Shown: one piece after another, positions 8,583 to 17,049 of the stretch
Layout: the number at the start of each line of letters is the position of its first letter
Numbering within the stretch: position 1 is the stretch's first letter
DNA from: an uncultured Pedosphaera sp.
Lineage (GTDB): Bacteria; Verrucomicrobiota; Verrucomicrobiia; Limisphaerales; Pedosphaeraceae
Direction: 5' to 3'
Length of the DNA stretch: 64,000 nucleotides
Assembly (NCBI GenBank): GCA_903918755.1
Contig: CAIXFN010000030.1
Location: forward strand, 62,001-126,000
Notes under the pieces: model-generated
The model's input: only the letters and a program-made list of their open reading frames with translations
Database searches by the model: none
Told to the model about the DNA's origin: nothing
Made by a program: the position numbers and the translations under genes

Positions 8583-9766
8583 GTCGTGCCCGGCGGCTGG
8601 CGTCGAACCGTTTTTAGGCCCAGAACACTCATGAAAAAACTCGCCGCGACGGTTTGGATGCCCACCACGATCAGGGTGGCGGCGGGGATCAAGAGGCGCA
8701 AATTGTCCGAGTAAGAGATGATGCCGTAATCGGCTGCCCGCCAAACCCACAGGGCGCGCAGGAGGATCGCCACGCCAGCCAGCAGCACACCCAAGCCCAG
8801 GCAGAGCCCCTTTTCCAGCGTGAAGGATTTCAGCCATCGGCCGAGCCGGGGGTCCTCCGGCAGGAGTCCCTCCGCAATGGCAAACACCTTGGTGAAAAAG
8901 GCAAAAGCCACAAACTGTTGGCCGATGATGACACACATGCACGCCATCATGAGCGTGCCGGCGTCAAACTTCAGCGCTCCGATGCTTCGCGGCGCTAGAA
9001 AAATCCAGGCAGCCAGCAGGCCTCCAGCCAGACCGAGGCATAATCCCGGCATAAGAAACAGCCAGCGCGGGGAGTAGATCAGCATGAACCGCAGATGACG
9101 CCAGCCATCCCGCCAGGGTTTCAAATGCGGGGGACGGGAACGGCCATCCTTGTGGAGGGTGATCGGCGTTTCGGTAATCCGCATGGATTTGAGGGTCGCT
9201 TTGATCACCATTTCCGAGGCGAATTCCATGCCGGTGGTCTTGAGTTCCATCCGGTCGTATGCCTCCCGGGTGAAGGCGCGCAAGCCGCAATGAAAATCCT
9301 GGGCGGGGCTATGAAAAAAGAGTCGGCCCAGATTCGACAGGACCGGATTGCCGATATGCCGGTTTTTCCAGGGCATGGCGCCGGGCATGATCGTGCCGCC
9401 GCCGCGGGGCAGGCGGCAACCCATGACGAGCTCAAAACCTTCGCGGAGCTTTTTGACAAAACCCTCGAGGTTGGAAAAATCATAGCTGTCATCGGAATCA
9501 CCCATGACAATCCACTTTCCCAAGGCCGCCTGGATGCCGAAGCGCAGGGCATTGCCGTAGCCCTTTTCCTTTACGTGCACCACGCGGGCGCCGAGGCGTT
9601 CGGCGATGGCGATGGATTGGTCCTTGCTGCCGTTGTCAGCGATCAGGATTTCACCCCGGACACCGGCGCGTTCAATCCCCAGGCGGGCCTTGCGGATGCA
9701 CGACTCCAGCGTCTCCTCCTCATTGAGGCAGGGCATCACGATGGTCAGTTCGATGGATGAGGACAT
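8579..9766 (-). CDS. Family 2 glycosyltransferase, dolichyl-phosphate mannose synthase-like, with membrane tail
   Basis: 395 residues. The N-terminal 230 form a GT-A fold of the DPM1/GtrB type: VMPCLNEEETL, ADNGSKD and the acidic metal-binding GDSDDSYD. The C-terminal part has about four transmembrane helices, as in polyisoprenyl-phosphate glycosyltransferases that face the cytoplasm and charge a lipid carrier for export of sugars. The MPGLCLGLAGGLL segment starts the membrane part. The neighbouring fusion oxidoreductase/epimerase is convergent, so a shared pathway is not implied by operon structure. Confidence 0.85.
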   Translation of the reverse strand: MSSSIELTIVMPCLNEEETLESCIRKARLGIERAGVRGEILIADNGSKDQSIAIAERLGARVVHVKEKGYGNALRFGIQAALGKWIVMGDSDDSYDFSNLEGFVKKLREGFELVMGCRLPRGGGTIMPGAMPWKNRHIGNPVLSNLGRLFFHSPAQDFHCGLRAFTREAYDRMELKTTGMEFASEMVIKATLKSMRITETPITLHKDGRSRPPHLKPWRDGWRHLRFMLIYSPRWLFLMPGLCLGLAGGLLAAWIFLAPRSIGALKFDAGTLMMACMCVIIGQQFVAFAFFTKVFAIAEGLLPEDPRLGRWLKSFTLEKGLCLGLGVLLAGVAILLRALWVWRAADYGIISYSDNLRLLIPAATLIVVGIQTVAASFFMSVLGLKTVRRQPPGTT

Positions 9767-9847
9767 GATCGTTGATTCAACGGTTTTTGAACACCGGCGT
9801 AATTAACTGATTCCCCGCCGCCGGGTCAAGGTGGTTAACCTGCCGGA

Positions 9848-10885
9848 CTATTCCGTGTCTTCACCAGCGGCTTGGGCGCGCTTGCGCTCCTGACGCTCCC
9901 AATACCAGGCGATCCAGACGCTGATCTCGTACAAAATCTGGAGGGGGACAGCCATGAGGACCTGGGTGAGGACTTCGGGAGTGGTCAGGACGGCCCCAAG
10001 CACCAGGTTGATCACAATCATGTAACGCCGGGCCTTGGAGAGGATGGCGTAGTTCAACACGCCCAATTTGACCAACACCAGGATGACGACCGGCATTTCA
10101 AAACCCAAGCCCATGCCCAGCATGAACTTGCACACGAAACTGATGTACTCCTCCGCGCGCCAGATGTCCGCCGAGAATCCGAGCCAGGTGGAATATAATT
10201 GGGAGGCGGCCAACGCCACGGGCATAAGCAGGAAATAGCAAAAACAAACGCCGCAAACAAAGAGGGGAATCGCGAAGGCCAGGCCGCGATAGACATACTT
10301 CTTTTCCTTCCACTTCAGGGCCGGGAAGACGAACTGGGCGATGAAATAGAAAATGAAGGGGGAGGAAATCGCCAGACCGGCATAGAAGGCCACTTGAAAA
10401 GCCACCATGAACCCCCCCGCGGGACTCAGGGTGCTGAGATCGACTTTCATCTGCTCCGCCAGCCCTTTAGCGTTCACCTCAGCATCAGCCCGGACTGCCA
10501 AGACCACGTTGGTGCCGATGGCCACCGGTTCAATCCGGACGGCGAGGTAGCGATTGGTGGGGAGCTGAAAACTTTCGCGTTGCAGTTCGGTGAGTCGGAG
10601 CGTCTGGAGCCGATTGGTGCCCAACAGGACGACCGCGACTTGATCCTTGCCGGGGTAATTAACCTTGGCCTTTTCGAGGGGGCGTTTGATGACGCCGACC
10701 ACGTAATTGCCCCCGATGAGGCAGACGAACATGGCGACGGCCACGGTCACCGAGGACTTGATCAGAACCCAGCGGAGGTCTTCGAGATGCTCCAGAAAGG
10801 ATTTGACCGGGCCGCCTTCGTCAATATCGACAACATCCGGGTCAGCGTCATAGGGACGCTCGGCATCAGGCTCCTCAATGGCCAT
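9848..10885 (-). CDS. tatC: Sec-independent protein translocase TatC with enlarged first periplasmic loop
   Basis: 345 residues against about 250 in E. coli. The N-terminal SFLEHLEDLRWVLI is the cytoplasmic signal-peptide-binding motif of TatC, and six hydrophobic segments follow. The extra length is an acidic N-terminal extension (about 25 residues) and a large insert between the first and second helices (about residues 75-165, beginning near KAKVNYPGKDQ). It is the last gene of a tatA-tatA-tatC unit read leftward, 35 nt after the second tatA. It forms the twin-arginine receptor that exports folded proteins. Confidence 0.92.
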   Translation of the reverse strand: MAIEEPDAERPYDADPDVVDIDEGGPVKSFLEHLEDLRWVLIKSSVTVAVAMFVCLIGGNYVVGVIKRPLEKAKVNYPGKDQVAVVLLGTNRLQTLRLTELQRESFQLPTNRYLAVRIEPVAIGTNVVLAVRADAEVNAKGLAEQMKVDLSTLSPAGGFMVAFQVAFYAGLAISSPFIFYFIAQFVFPALKWKEKKYVYRGLAFAIPLFVCGVCFCYFLLMPVALAASQLYSTWLGFSADIWRAEEYISFVCKFMLGMGLGFEMPVVILVLVKLGVLNYAILSKARRYMIVINLVLGAVLTTPEVLTQVLMAVPLQILYEISVWIAWYWERQERKRAQAAGEDTE

Positions 10886-10920
10886 GGCAAATGGGCGCTA
10901 ACGAGAACGGCGGGACGGGC

Positions 10921-11208
10921 TCAGGCTTTGTGACTGGGCGTGGTCTCGGGAACAGTGGTGTGGGAGGGTTCCGTGGCGACCGTGGCGGGCGGCAATTTGC
11001 GAGGGGCGGGGGTGTGGCTGCTGTTGTCGTTCACCGCCGTGCTAATTTCCTCGGACACTTCGCGGGTGGCTTTCTTGAATTCCTTGATTCCCTGACCGAG
11101 ACCCTTGGCCAATTCCGGCAGTTTCTTGGAGCCGAAGAGAACGAGCACAACCGCCAGGATGAGAACCATTTCCCAACCGCCAATGAATCCAGCTAACATG
11201 ATGTTCAT
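10921..11208 (-). CDS. tatA: Sec-independent translocase protein TatA (long-tail paralog)
   Basis: 95 residues: a single N-terminal membrane helix, the [14 protein letters not shown] hinge with the conserved FG, then an amphipathic helix and a polar Ser/Thr/Pro-rich tail. TatA oligomers form the passage for folded proteins recruited by TatC. It lies 20 nt after the other tatA and 35 nt before tatC. The N-terminal half is almost the same as in the upstream paralog while the tail is longer, so one of the two may have taken the TatB role. Confidence 0.92.
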   Translation of the reverse strand: MNIMLAGFIGGWEMVLILAVVLVLFGSKKLPELAKGLGQGIKEFKKATREVSEEISTAVNDNSSHTPAPRKLPPATVATEPSHTTVPETTPSHKA

Positions 11209-11228
11209 AAAATCGTTAAAAAGTTTTA

Positions 11229-11408
11229 CTATTTGCCGTGCGTTATCTCATCCACGGCGTCACGGGAGGCCCGTTTGAATTCTTTGATGCCCTGACCCAG
11301 GCCTTTCGCCAATTCGGGCAGTTTCTTGGAGCCGAACAAGAGCAGGACGACGGCCAGAATGAGAATCAATTCCCATCCACCGATGAATCCAGCGAGCATA
11401 AAATTCAT
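11229..11408 (-). CDS. tatA: Sec-independent translocase protein TatA/TatE (short paralog)
   Basis: 59 residues from the ATG at 11408, with the same [10 protein letters not shown] start, membrane helix and [14 protein letters not shown] hinge as its neighbour, but ending soon after the amphipathic helix. I chose ATG 11408 because it aligns with the start of the paralog; an in-frame TTG at 11426 falls inside the T-tract of the upstream terminator and is unlikely. First gene of tatA-tatA-tatC. Confidence 0.9.
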   Translation of the reverse strand: MNFMLAGFIGGWELILILAVVLLLFGSKKLPELAKGLGQGIKEFKRASRDAVDEITHGK

Positions 11409-11424
11409 AAATTTGCGATCTGCC

Positions 11425-11481
11425 AAAAAAATACGCCAGGGGGCGGCATTAGTAAAGCGGTAAAATACCGCGCCCTGGCGT
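11425..11481 (-). terminator. Rho-independent terminator ending the tol-pal operon
   Basis: On the minus strand a 9-bp stem (arms 11473-11481 and 11433-11441, ACGCCAGGG/CCCTGGCGT) encloses a 31-nt loop that itself can fold, and is followed by A and seven T residues (11425-11431). It lies 25 bp beyond the pal stop codon and separates the tol-pal genes from the tat genes. Confidence 0.85.
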
Positions 11482-11506
11482 TGCGTCCGCGATCGGTTTG
11501 TGCGGA

Positions 11507-12259
11507 TTATGGCTTGGGAGCCGTCAAGATGATGAAGTCGTCGCGGCGGTTCTTGGCCCAGGCGGCATCGTTATGACCGGTATCCGCCGGGTGGGTTTCG
11601 CCCCAGGTAATGTTGTCGATGCGGGCGCCATCAATGCCGAGCTTGATCAGGTATTCGCGACCGGCCAAGGCCCGGCGTTCACCGAGCGAGAGGTTGTAGC
11701 CCGACGTACCCCGTTCATCGCAGTTGCCTTCCACGCGGACCGCCACGGTTGGGTTGCTGCGCAGATAATCCGCCACGGCGGCCAATTTGGATTGTTCGCT
11801 GGACTGGATGGCCGACTTGTCGAACTCAAACAAGATCGATTGATCTTTCAATATATCGGAGTTGGCGTTCCAACCGTCGTGCGTGCCCAAGGGGTTAGGG
11901 GCCGTGCCGTTGCCGAACTCAATGGGGGCGGCATTGGTGGTTGGCGGAGCCGCGACAATGGGGGTGGATTCCACCAAGGGCTTGGAGTTGCCGCCGTCGC
12001 CGCCGGGGATTTTCGAACCGTTATCCAGCGGTTGCACCGTTCCGCCATTGCCAAGTCCGTTCGGGTTACGGCCAGGGTTCGGATTCGGCAAAGGGGTGGT
12101 ATTCTTGACGTCTTCTTGAAACGCGCCCGGGGGTTTAATCGGGCCCTTGGCCGGATCCGGCAGGTACGTCACATTGGGCGGCTTGGTTTTGCAGCCGTTT
12201 ACCGTCATGGCCAAGGTGGCCCCCAACAAAAACAGGTTCGAGAATTTCGTAAGTTTCAT
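11507..12259 (-). CDS. pal: Peptidoglycan-associated OmpA-family lipoprotein Pal
   Basis: 250 residues with a lipoprotein signal peptide (TVNGC, Cys near residue 23), a long Pro/Asn/Gly-rich linker (about 25-130), and a C-terminal OmpA-like peptidoglycan-binding domain ([34 protein letters not shown]). The last motif region includes the Asp and Arg that bind meso-diaminopimelate in this family. Pal anchors the outer membrane to the wall and cycles with TolB during division. It is the last gene of tolQ-tolR-tonB/tolA-tolB-pal. The linker is longer than in E. coli Pal. Confidence 0.93.
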   Translation of the reverse strand: MKLTKFSNLFLLGATLAMTVNGCKTKPPNVTYLPDPAKGPIKPPGAFQEDVKNTTPLPNPNPGRNPNGLGNGGTVQPLDNGSKIPGGDGGNSKPLVESTPIVAAPPTTNAAPIEFGNGTAPNPLGTHDGWNANSDILKDQSILFEFDKSAIQSSEQSKLAAVADYLRSNPTVAVRVEGNCDERGTSGYNLSLGERRALAGREYLIKLGIDGARIDNITWGETHPADTGHNDAAWAKNRRDDFIILTAPKP

Positions 12260-12282
12260 TGCGTGTAGGATTCAGGGAATAT

Positions 12283-13497
12283 TTATCTGGCCCAGCTAGG
12301 TTGTGAGTTGCTCGATTCTCTTCCCGAAAGCCGGGTGACATCCTTTACTTGTTTCGTCGGAACGTCAAGTAAAGAGAGAACACGATTACCATTGCTGCGT
12401 TTGACGAAAATGACGTTGCGCGAATTCGGTGCCCAGGAAGGATCTTCTCCGGACACCAGCGCGACGGCGGCGCCGCCGGCCGCCGGAACCACACAAATAT
12501 CGAAATTACCCCCGTGTTGCGAAGTGAAAACGATCCATTTGCCGTCCGGTGACCAGTCGGGTTCGGACGGGCTGCCCATGGCTGTCTCCAGGGGGCGGAT
12601 CGGTCCGCCGTTGGCGGAAACCTTGCACAGGGCGCGGCGTTCTTTGACCTTGCCGGCGAAGCAGATCCATTGGCCGTCCGGGGACCAGCACGGGGAGGAC
12701 TCATCTTCGCGGGTGGGGGTGAGATCCTTCAGGTTTGAACCGTCAGCGTCGCAGACAAACACGTCCGGGCTGCCAGTTTTGCTCAGGATCATGGCCACGC
12801 GGCGACCATCGCGGGAAACGGCGGCAGCGCTGTTCATGCCGCCGTAATGGGCGAAATTGCGGCGCTCACCGGTGGAGAGGTTATGATAAAAAATACTGGG
12901 GCCGCCCAGTTTGTAAGAGGTGTAATAGAGGGCCATGCGACCCGGGACCCAGCAGGGAGCGGCGACATCACTGTGGTCGTGGGTTACTTCCTGGGCATTG
13001 TGGCCATCAAAATCGGCGATGTAAATTTCGCTGGTCCGCCCGCTGCCGGATTTGTAGGCAATGTGGGTTTCCGCGATACCGTTGATGCCCGTGACTTTGA
13101 GGACCACATCATCCGCCAACCGGTGGGCCAGGGCACGGGCATTCGGGCCGGTGTAGATCTGGGCCAGGAGGGAAGCCGGCCGGCCGGCCGCGCCAGCTCC
13201 GCCCCCGCCGCGGGTAAAACGCAATTCGGCTTTGACGTCACCGTTATTGCTGCCAGAAAGCTCATACAGGGCGTTCTCCGAAGTCTCCTCTTTAAAACCC
13301 ATCACATAAAGATCAAATTTCAAGACTTCGGCGACCTCACCCGTGAACCCGGACAGATGAATCAGGATTGGTTTGCGGGTGCCACTAAAACTGGCGGTTC
13401 CGCCGATTTCAATGGGCTGCTCCTGCGCCTGCAGGGGGAGGGACCCGGAGGCAGCCAAACTGGCGGCGATGAGGGCAAAATAAAATAGCTTTTTCAC
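12283..13497 (-). CDS. tolB: Tol-Pal system beta-propeller protein TolB
   Basis: About 404 residues from the GTG at 13497, which opens a signal peptide (KKLFYFALIAASLAASG, cleavage near LQAQ). An N-terminal alpha/beta domain (about 25-165) is followed by a six-bladed propeller of PD40 repeats (YIADFDGHN, VSRDGRR, WSPDGQW, WSPDGKW). TolB is the periplasmic partner of Pal and of the TolA-like protein. An alternative TTG at 13542 overlaps the upstream stop codon (TTGA) and would allow translational coupling but gives an odd 15-residue extension before the signal. Pal follows after 23 nt. Confidence 0.9.
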   Translation of the reverse strand: MKKLFYFALIAASLAASGSLPLQAQEQPIEIGGTASFSGTRKPILIHLSGFTGEVAEVLKFDLYVMGFKEETSENALYELSGSNNGDVKAELRFTRGGGGAGAAGRPASLLAQIYTGPNARALAHRLADDVVLKVTGINGIAETHIAYKSGSGRTSEIYIADFDGHNAQEVTHDHSDVAAPCWVPGRMALYYTSYKLGGPSIFYHNLSTGERRNFAHYGGMNSAAAVSRDGRRVAMILSKTGSPDVFVCDADGSNLKDLTPTREDESSPCWSPDGQWICFAGKVKERRALCKVSANGGPIRPLETAMGSPSEPDWSPDGKWIVFTSQHGGNFDICVVPAAGGAAVALVSGEDPSWAPNSRNVIFVKRSNGNRVLSLLDVPTKQVKDVTRLSGRESSNSQPSWAR

Positions 13498-13538
13498 GGG
13501 AGATGGATAGATATGCGGCAAGTTGGGTGGCAGCCGGA

Positions 13539-14579
13539 TCAACCGGCGGCGCGCTTGGTTAGGAGATTGAAATTGATCAAATAGGTCCGCGCATGGGCAC
13601 CGGCCCCGGCGGGAAAGGGCTCAATAAAGGTCACCTTGTTGAGGGTGGCCTGGATGGACCGGTCCATCATCCGATTGTTGGAAGGGCGGACAATCCGGCG
13701 TTCGATGACCCGGCCATCCGGCGCCACGGTGATGGTGACCTGCGTGGTGGCCCGGCTGTCCTCCAATTCCGCCGGTGGCTCCCAGGCCGCATTGTATTTG
13801 CTAAACACCAGGTCGCGATAATTGGTCTGCTCCTGACCGCCGTCGCCTCCAGTGGAGAGCGGGATGTCCACCGGGGTAATGGGGGCGGAAGAATTATGGC
13901 CGATCGCGGTCATCGCCGTTTGAATGGCTTCGTGGCGTCTTTTTTCCCAGAGTTCCACCGGGTCGGGGCTGGGAGGGGTTGCTGGCGCGGTCGGGCGGGT
14001 AATCTCTTCGGAGTGCTTTTCCGGCTTAGTCTTCGTGTTCGGCTTCGAGGTGGGCTTGATGGTCGTCGTATGGGTCACCGGTTTGAGATCGTCATCACTA
14101 AGGGTCTCCTTGACGGCGGGTTTGACTTTGGGTTCCGGCTTGGGTTCCGGCTTGACCTTGTCCACCGGCACTTTGGCGAGTCGTTTGTTCGGGTTTGGCT
14201 TGACTGGCGTGACTTCCGGGGGCTTGGGCGTACGGTGTTCGACTTTGGGCGGAGTCGGTTTAACGGGTTGGGGCGGTTCGGGAGCCGGTTTTACCAACGG
14301 TTCATCCGGCTGCTTGGGCGCCGGATGGGAGACAACCTCCGGTACGGGCGGCGGTGGGGTGGCGGAAGGGGGACGGGTGGGCGGAACGGCATTGACGAGT
14401 GGACTGCCGCCACTCTGCAGCAGCATGGAAAGTTTCTTGGGATCGTACACTTTGACCAACTTGGCGTTCTCCGGCTTATCCCGGCTGGTGAGAAACGCCG
14501 AACCAAATATGACCACCACGACCAGCAGGAAATGCAAGCCGAAGGAGGCGTAAAAGCACTTTTTTCCGATTTGGCTCAT
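13539..14579 (-). CDS. TonB/TolA-family energy-transducing protein of the Tol-Pal system
   Basis: 346 residues: one N-terminal membrane helix (about 12-30), a very long Pro/Lys/Thr-rich region (about 75-215) able to span the periplasm, and a C-terminal TonB-like domain (about 255-340) with VTITVAPDGRVIE. Placed between tolR and tolB it most likely does the job of TolA, passing proton-motive force from TolQ-TolR to TolB-Pal, although the C-terminal fold is of TonB type. Its ATG overlaps the tolR stop by 4 nt (ATGA), and its own stop overlaps a possible TTG start of tolB. Confidence 0.88.
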   Translation of the reverse strand: MSQIGKKCFYASFGLHFLLVVVVIFGSAFLTSRDKPENAKLVKVYDPKKLSMLLQSGGSPLVNAVPPTRPPSATPPPPVPEVVSHPAPKQPDEPLVKPAPEPPQPVKPTPPKVEHRTPKPPEVTPVKPNPNKRLAKVPVDKVKPEPKPEPKVKPAVKETLSDDDLKPVTHTTTIKPTSKPNTKTKPEKHSEEITRPTAPATPPSPDPVELWEKRRHEAIQTAMTAIGHNSSAPITPVDIPLSTGGDGGQEQTNYRDLVFSKYNAAWEPPAELEDSRATTQVTITVAPDGRVIERRIVRPSNNRMMDRSIQATLNKVTFIEPFPAGAGAHARTYLINFNLLTKRAAG

Positions 14580-15004
14580 TTGGGTAAAGCGGATCCGGCC
14601 TCCCCGCGAATGGAGACGGCGTTGATTCCGGCTTTGGTGCAGAGGTCCAGGGCGTTGGCCAGTAGTTGGATCCGGCCACCGTTATCCGCCCGGATAAAAA
14701 CCACCAGATTCGGATTATTCTGAAAATCACTCGAAAGCTTGCGAAGAATCCCATTCGGGAGCATGAGCTGGCCTTGCAGGTAATAGTTGCCGCTCGCAGT
14801 GACTTCCAGCGTGCGGATATCCTCTTTCTTGGTTTTGACGTCCGGTTGACCCACCCCGGTGGGGAGTTGCAAGGGCAAACCCTTCTCCAGCAAAGGTGTG
14901 GTGATGATGAAGATGATCAACAGCACGAACGCCAGGTCCAACAGGGGGGTGATGTTGATATCGCTCAGCGTCACCAGCGAATTGCGTTGAGAAAAGCGTC
15001 TCAT
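14576..15004 (-). CDS. tolR: ExbD/TolR family protein
   Basis: 142 residues with a single membrane helix in which the family Asp is visible (ITPLLDLAFVLLIIF; this Asp takes part in proton flow), followed by a periplasmic domain ending in ALDLCTKAGINAVSIRG. The N-terminal VTLSDINITPLLD is typical. It forms the ion-driven motor with the product of the upstream gene, and overlaps both neighbours by 4 nt, so the three are surely one transcript. Confidence 0.93.
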   Translation of the reverse strand: MRRFSQRNSLVTLSDINITPLLDLAFVLLIIFIITTPLLEKGLPLQLPTGVGQPDVKTKKEDIRTLEVTASGNYYLQGQLMLPNGILRKLSSDFQNNPNLVVFIRADNGGRIQLLANALDLCTKAGINAVSIRGEAGSALPK

Positions 15005-15726
15005 TTTTCCTCCAGATACTCGGTTTCGATTTTCGAGACGAGTTCCTGGGCGAAATTATCCAGCTCCACGGTCAGCACGCGCAGGTTATGCACGAGCCAA
15101 TTGTAGCCGAACATGGAAGGAATGGCCACCAACAGGCCGGCGACTGTCGTAACGAGAGCGGCCGAAACGCCGGGGGCCATGGCCAACAGGCTGGCATTAT
15201 TTTGTTGGGCGATATGGCCGAACGTGCTCATGACGCCCCACACCGTGCCGAGCAAACCGAGGAACGGGGCGCCGCTTACCGCGATGGCCAGCAGGATGAG
15301 ACCGGACTCCAGCTTGAGCGATTGCTGGGCGACGGTGTTTTCCAAAGTGCGTTTGACATGTTCCATGCCTTTAAGTGAGACGAATTTTTTGCGCGCTTCA
15401 CCCGAAGTATTTTTCAAACGCGCGTCCAATTCGAAACTCCCGGCCTGATAAACCATGAACATGGGGCAACCCTCGACCGCAAGGCGGCGATCAAAGATGC
15501 CGAGCACGTGGGATTGGGTTTTGAACTCCGCGGCGAAGTAGAGGTTGAGCTTCTTGGCCCGCCGCATCTCCAAGGCCTTCTGGATCATGACCGTCCACGC
15601 CACGAGTGAAAACAGGAACAGGCAAACGATGATGACTTTGCCTTCCGGAGTGGCGTTACTGATAACGTAAAGCAACTCCGCCTGATTACGCTGGCCCGCT
15701 TCTGCTAGAAAAAAAGGTACATTCAT
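15001..15726 (-). CDS. tolQ: MotA/TolQ/ExbB family proton channel protein
   Basis: 241 residues with three membrane helices: one near residues 30-50, and the conserved pair around 145-215 with LLGTVWGVMSTFGHIA and PGVSAALVTTVAGLLVAIPSMFGYN. It is the first gene of the tol-pal operon. A TTTAAT -10-like element lies at 15736-15741, only 9 nt before the ATG, but I found no good -35. Tol rather than Exb naming rests on the tolB and pal genes downstream. Confidence 0.93.
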   Translation of the reverse strand: MNVPFFLAEAGQRNQAELLYVISNATPEGKVIIVCLFLFSLVAWTVMIQKALEMRRAKKLNLYFAAEFKTQSHVLGIFDRRLAVEGCPMFMVYQAGSFELDARLKNTSGEARKKFVSLKGMEHVKRTLENTVAQQSLKLESGLILLAIAVSGAPFLGLLGTVWGVMSTFGHIAQQNNASLLAMAPGVSAALVTTVAGLLVAIPSMFGYNWLVHNLRVLTVELDNFAQELVSKIETEYLEEK

Positions 15727-15877
15727 TCCGTCACGATTAAACCACGTTTACTTGGTCGTGAGGAATTTATTTGCGCCCAAGCGGTCTTTGGTCAACGTCA
15801 AAAAAATACTTACCCGAAAGTGCGGGAAATGCAACCAAAATTTTGCAAAAAAATCGCGATTATTTGTGACTGCCCGT

Positions 15878-15906
15878 TTGAACCCCGGCGGGGGGCTTGT
15901 TAGACT
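15878..15906 (+). promoter_or_regulatory. Sigma-70-type promoter of the ABC permease gene
   Basis: TTGAAC (15878-15883), a 17-bp spacer and TAGACT (15901-15906). Both hexamers match 4 of 6 consensus bases. The ATG at 15919 lies 12 nt past the -10, so the predicted transcript begins about 5-6 nt before the start codon. Confidence 0.5.
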
Positions 15907-15918
15907 CGGCTTCGTCAC

Positions 15919-17049
15919 ATGAGTTCATCCGCCAGCCCGGCCAAAATTCGCCGTCCCCTCCTGCGCTTGCAGGAAGGCGGTTTGCTCCTCGTTATTTTCA
16001 CCCTGGGTTTGTTGCTCACCGTCTTCGGGGGCACGGTGACGCTGCCGGTGACCCGGGAGAATGCCGCCGGGGAGCGGGAAATTGTGTTTCGCACCAATGC
16101 GGCCGGGGAACGGGAACCGGTACGGGTGGAGCAAAACAAGTTCCTGAACGCCAAGAACCTGGCCCAGGTGGCCAAAGACACCAGTTTCATCGCCATCATG
16201 GCGGTGGGCGCGACTTTTATCATTATTTCCGGGGGGATTGATCTCTCCGTAGGCTCCATCTACGCCCTGGCGGCGGTTTTGGGTGCGATCGTTTTCCGCC
16301 ATTTCGGGCCCGAGGGGCCGGGCGGCGGCAACTCCTGGGCGGGCGTCTTGCTGGGGATGGGGGCGTGCGTCGGCACCGCGACCTTTTGCGGTTTTCTCAA
16401 TGGGGGAATGATTGTGGCGCTGCGGGTGCATCCGTTCATCATTACCCTGGGGACGATGGCCATTTTCCGGGGACTGGCGTTCGTGATCACCCAGGGGCAA
16501 TCGGTGGGGGGATTTCCGGCGGCCTTCCGTCACCTGGTCCGCTGGGAAGTGGGGGATGGGCTCAGCCTGGTGCCGCTGGGGGTGATGCTGGTGGTGGCGG
16601 TGCTGGGGGCGACCTATTTGAGTCGATTGGCCGCCGGCCGGCGGATTTACGCCATCGGTGGGAATGAACTGGCCAGCACGTACAGCGGAATTCGCGTCAA
16701 CCGGGTGAAATTGAGCGTTTTCATCTTCTCGGGCTTGAGCGCCGGCATTGCGGCCTTGTTATCGCTGGGGTACTACGGCTCGGCGTCCTCGGGGGATGCG
16801 CAGGGGTATGAGCTGAACGTAATCGCGGCGGCGGTGGTGGGGGGAGCCAGCCTCTCCGGGGGCAAAGGGACGGCGCTCGGGGCATTGCTGGGCGCCCTGG
16901 TGATCCAACTCATCAGCACCGGAATCGTGATCCTGGACATCAACCAGAACTACAGCCAGATCATCATTGGCTCGGTGGTGATCGTGGCGGTGGTACTGGA
17001 CCAGTTGAACAACTGGCTGGCGAAACGGCGGCTGCTGCGCGCCCGGTAA
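15919..17049 (+). CDS. ABC transporter permease, ribose/sugar (RbsC-like) type
   Basis: 376 residues with 8-10 hydrophobic segments. The stretch FIIISGGIDLSVGSIYALAAVLGAI and the later GGASLSGGKGTALGALLGAL are hallmarks of the RbsC/XylH branch of BPD_transp_2 permeases, which import ribose, xylose and similar sugars. A soluble insert between helices 1 and 2 (about residues 38-75) is larger than usual. No ATPase and no sugar-binding protein are next to it, so it is an orphan here; partners may be elsewhere. It diverges from tolQ. Confidence 0.85.
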   Translation: MSSSASPAKIRRPLLRLQEGGLLLVIFTLGLLLTVFGGTVTLPVTRENAAGEREIVFRTNAAGEREPVRVEQNKFLNAKNLAQVAKDTSFIAIMAVGATFIIISGGIDLSVGSIYALAAVLGAIVFRHFGPEGPGGGNSWAGVLLGMGACVGTATFCGFLNGGMIVALRVHPFIITLGTMAIFRGLAFVITQGQSVGGFPAAFRHLVRWEVGDGLSLVPLGVMLVVAVLGATYLSRLAAGRRIYAIGGNELASTYSGIRVNRVKLSVFIFSGLSAGIAALLSLGYYGSASSGDAQGYELNVIAAAVVGGASLSGGKGTALGALLGALVIQLISTGIVILDINQNYSQIIIGSVVIVAVVLDQLNNWLAKRRLLRAR

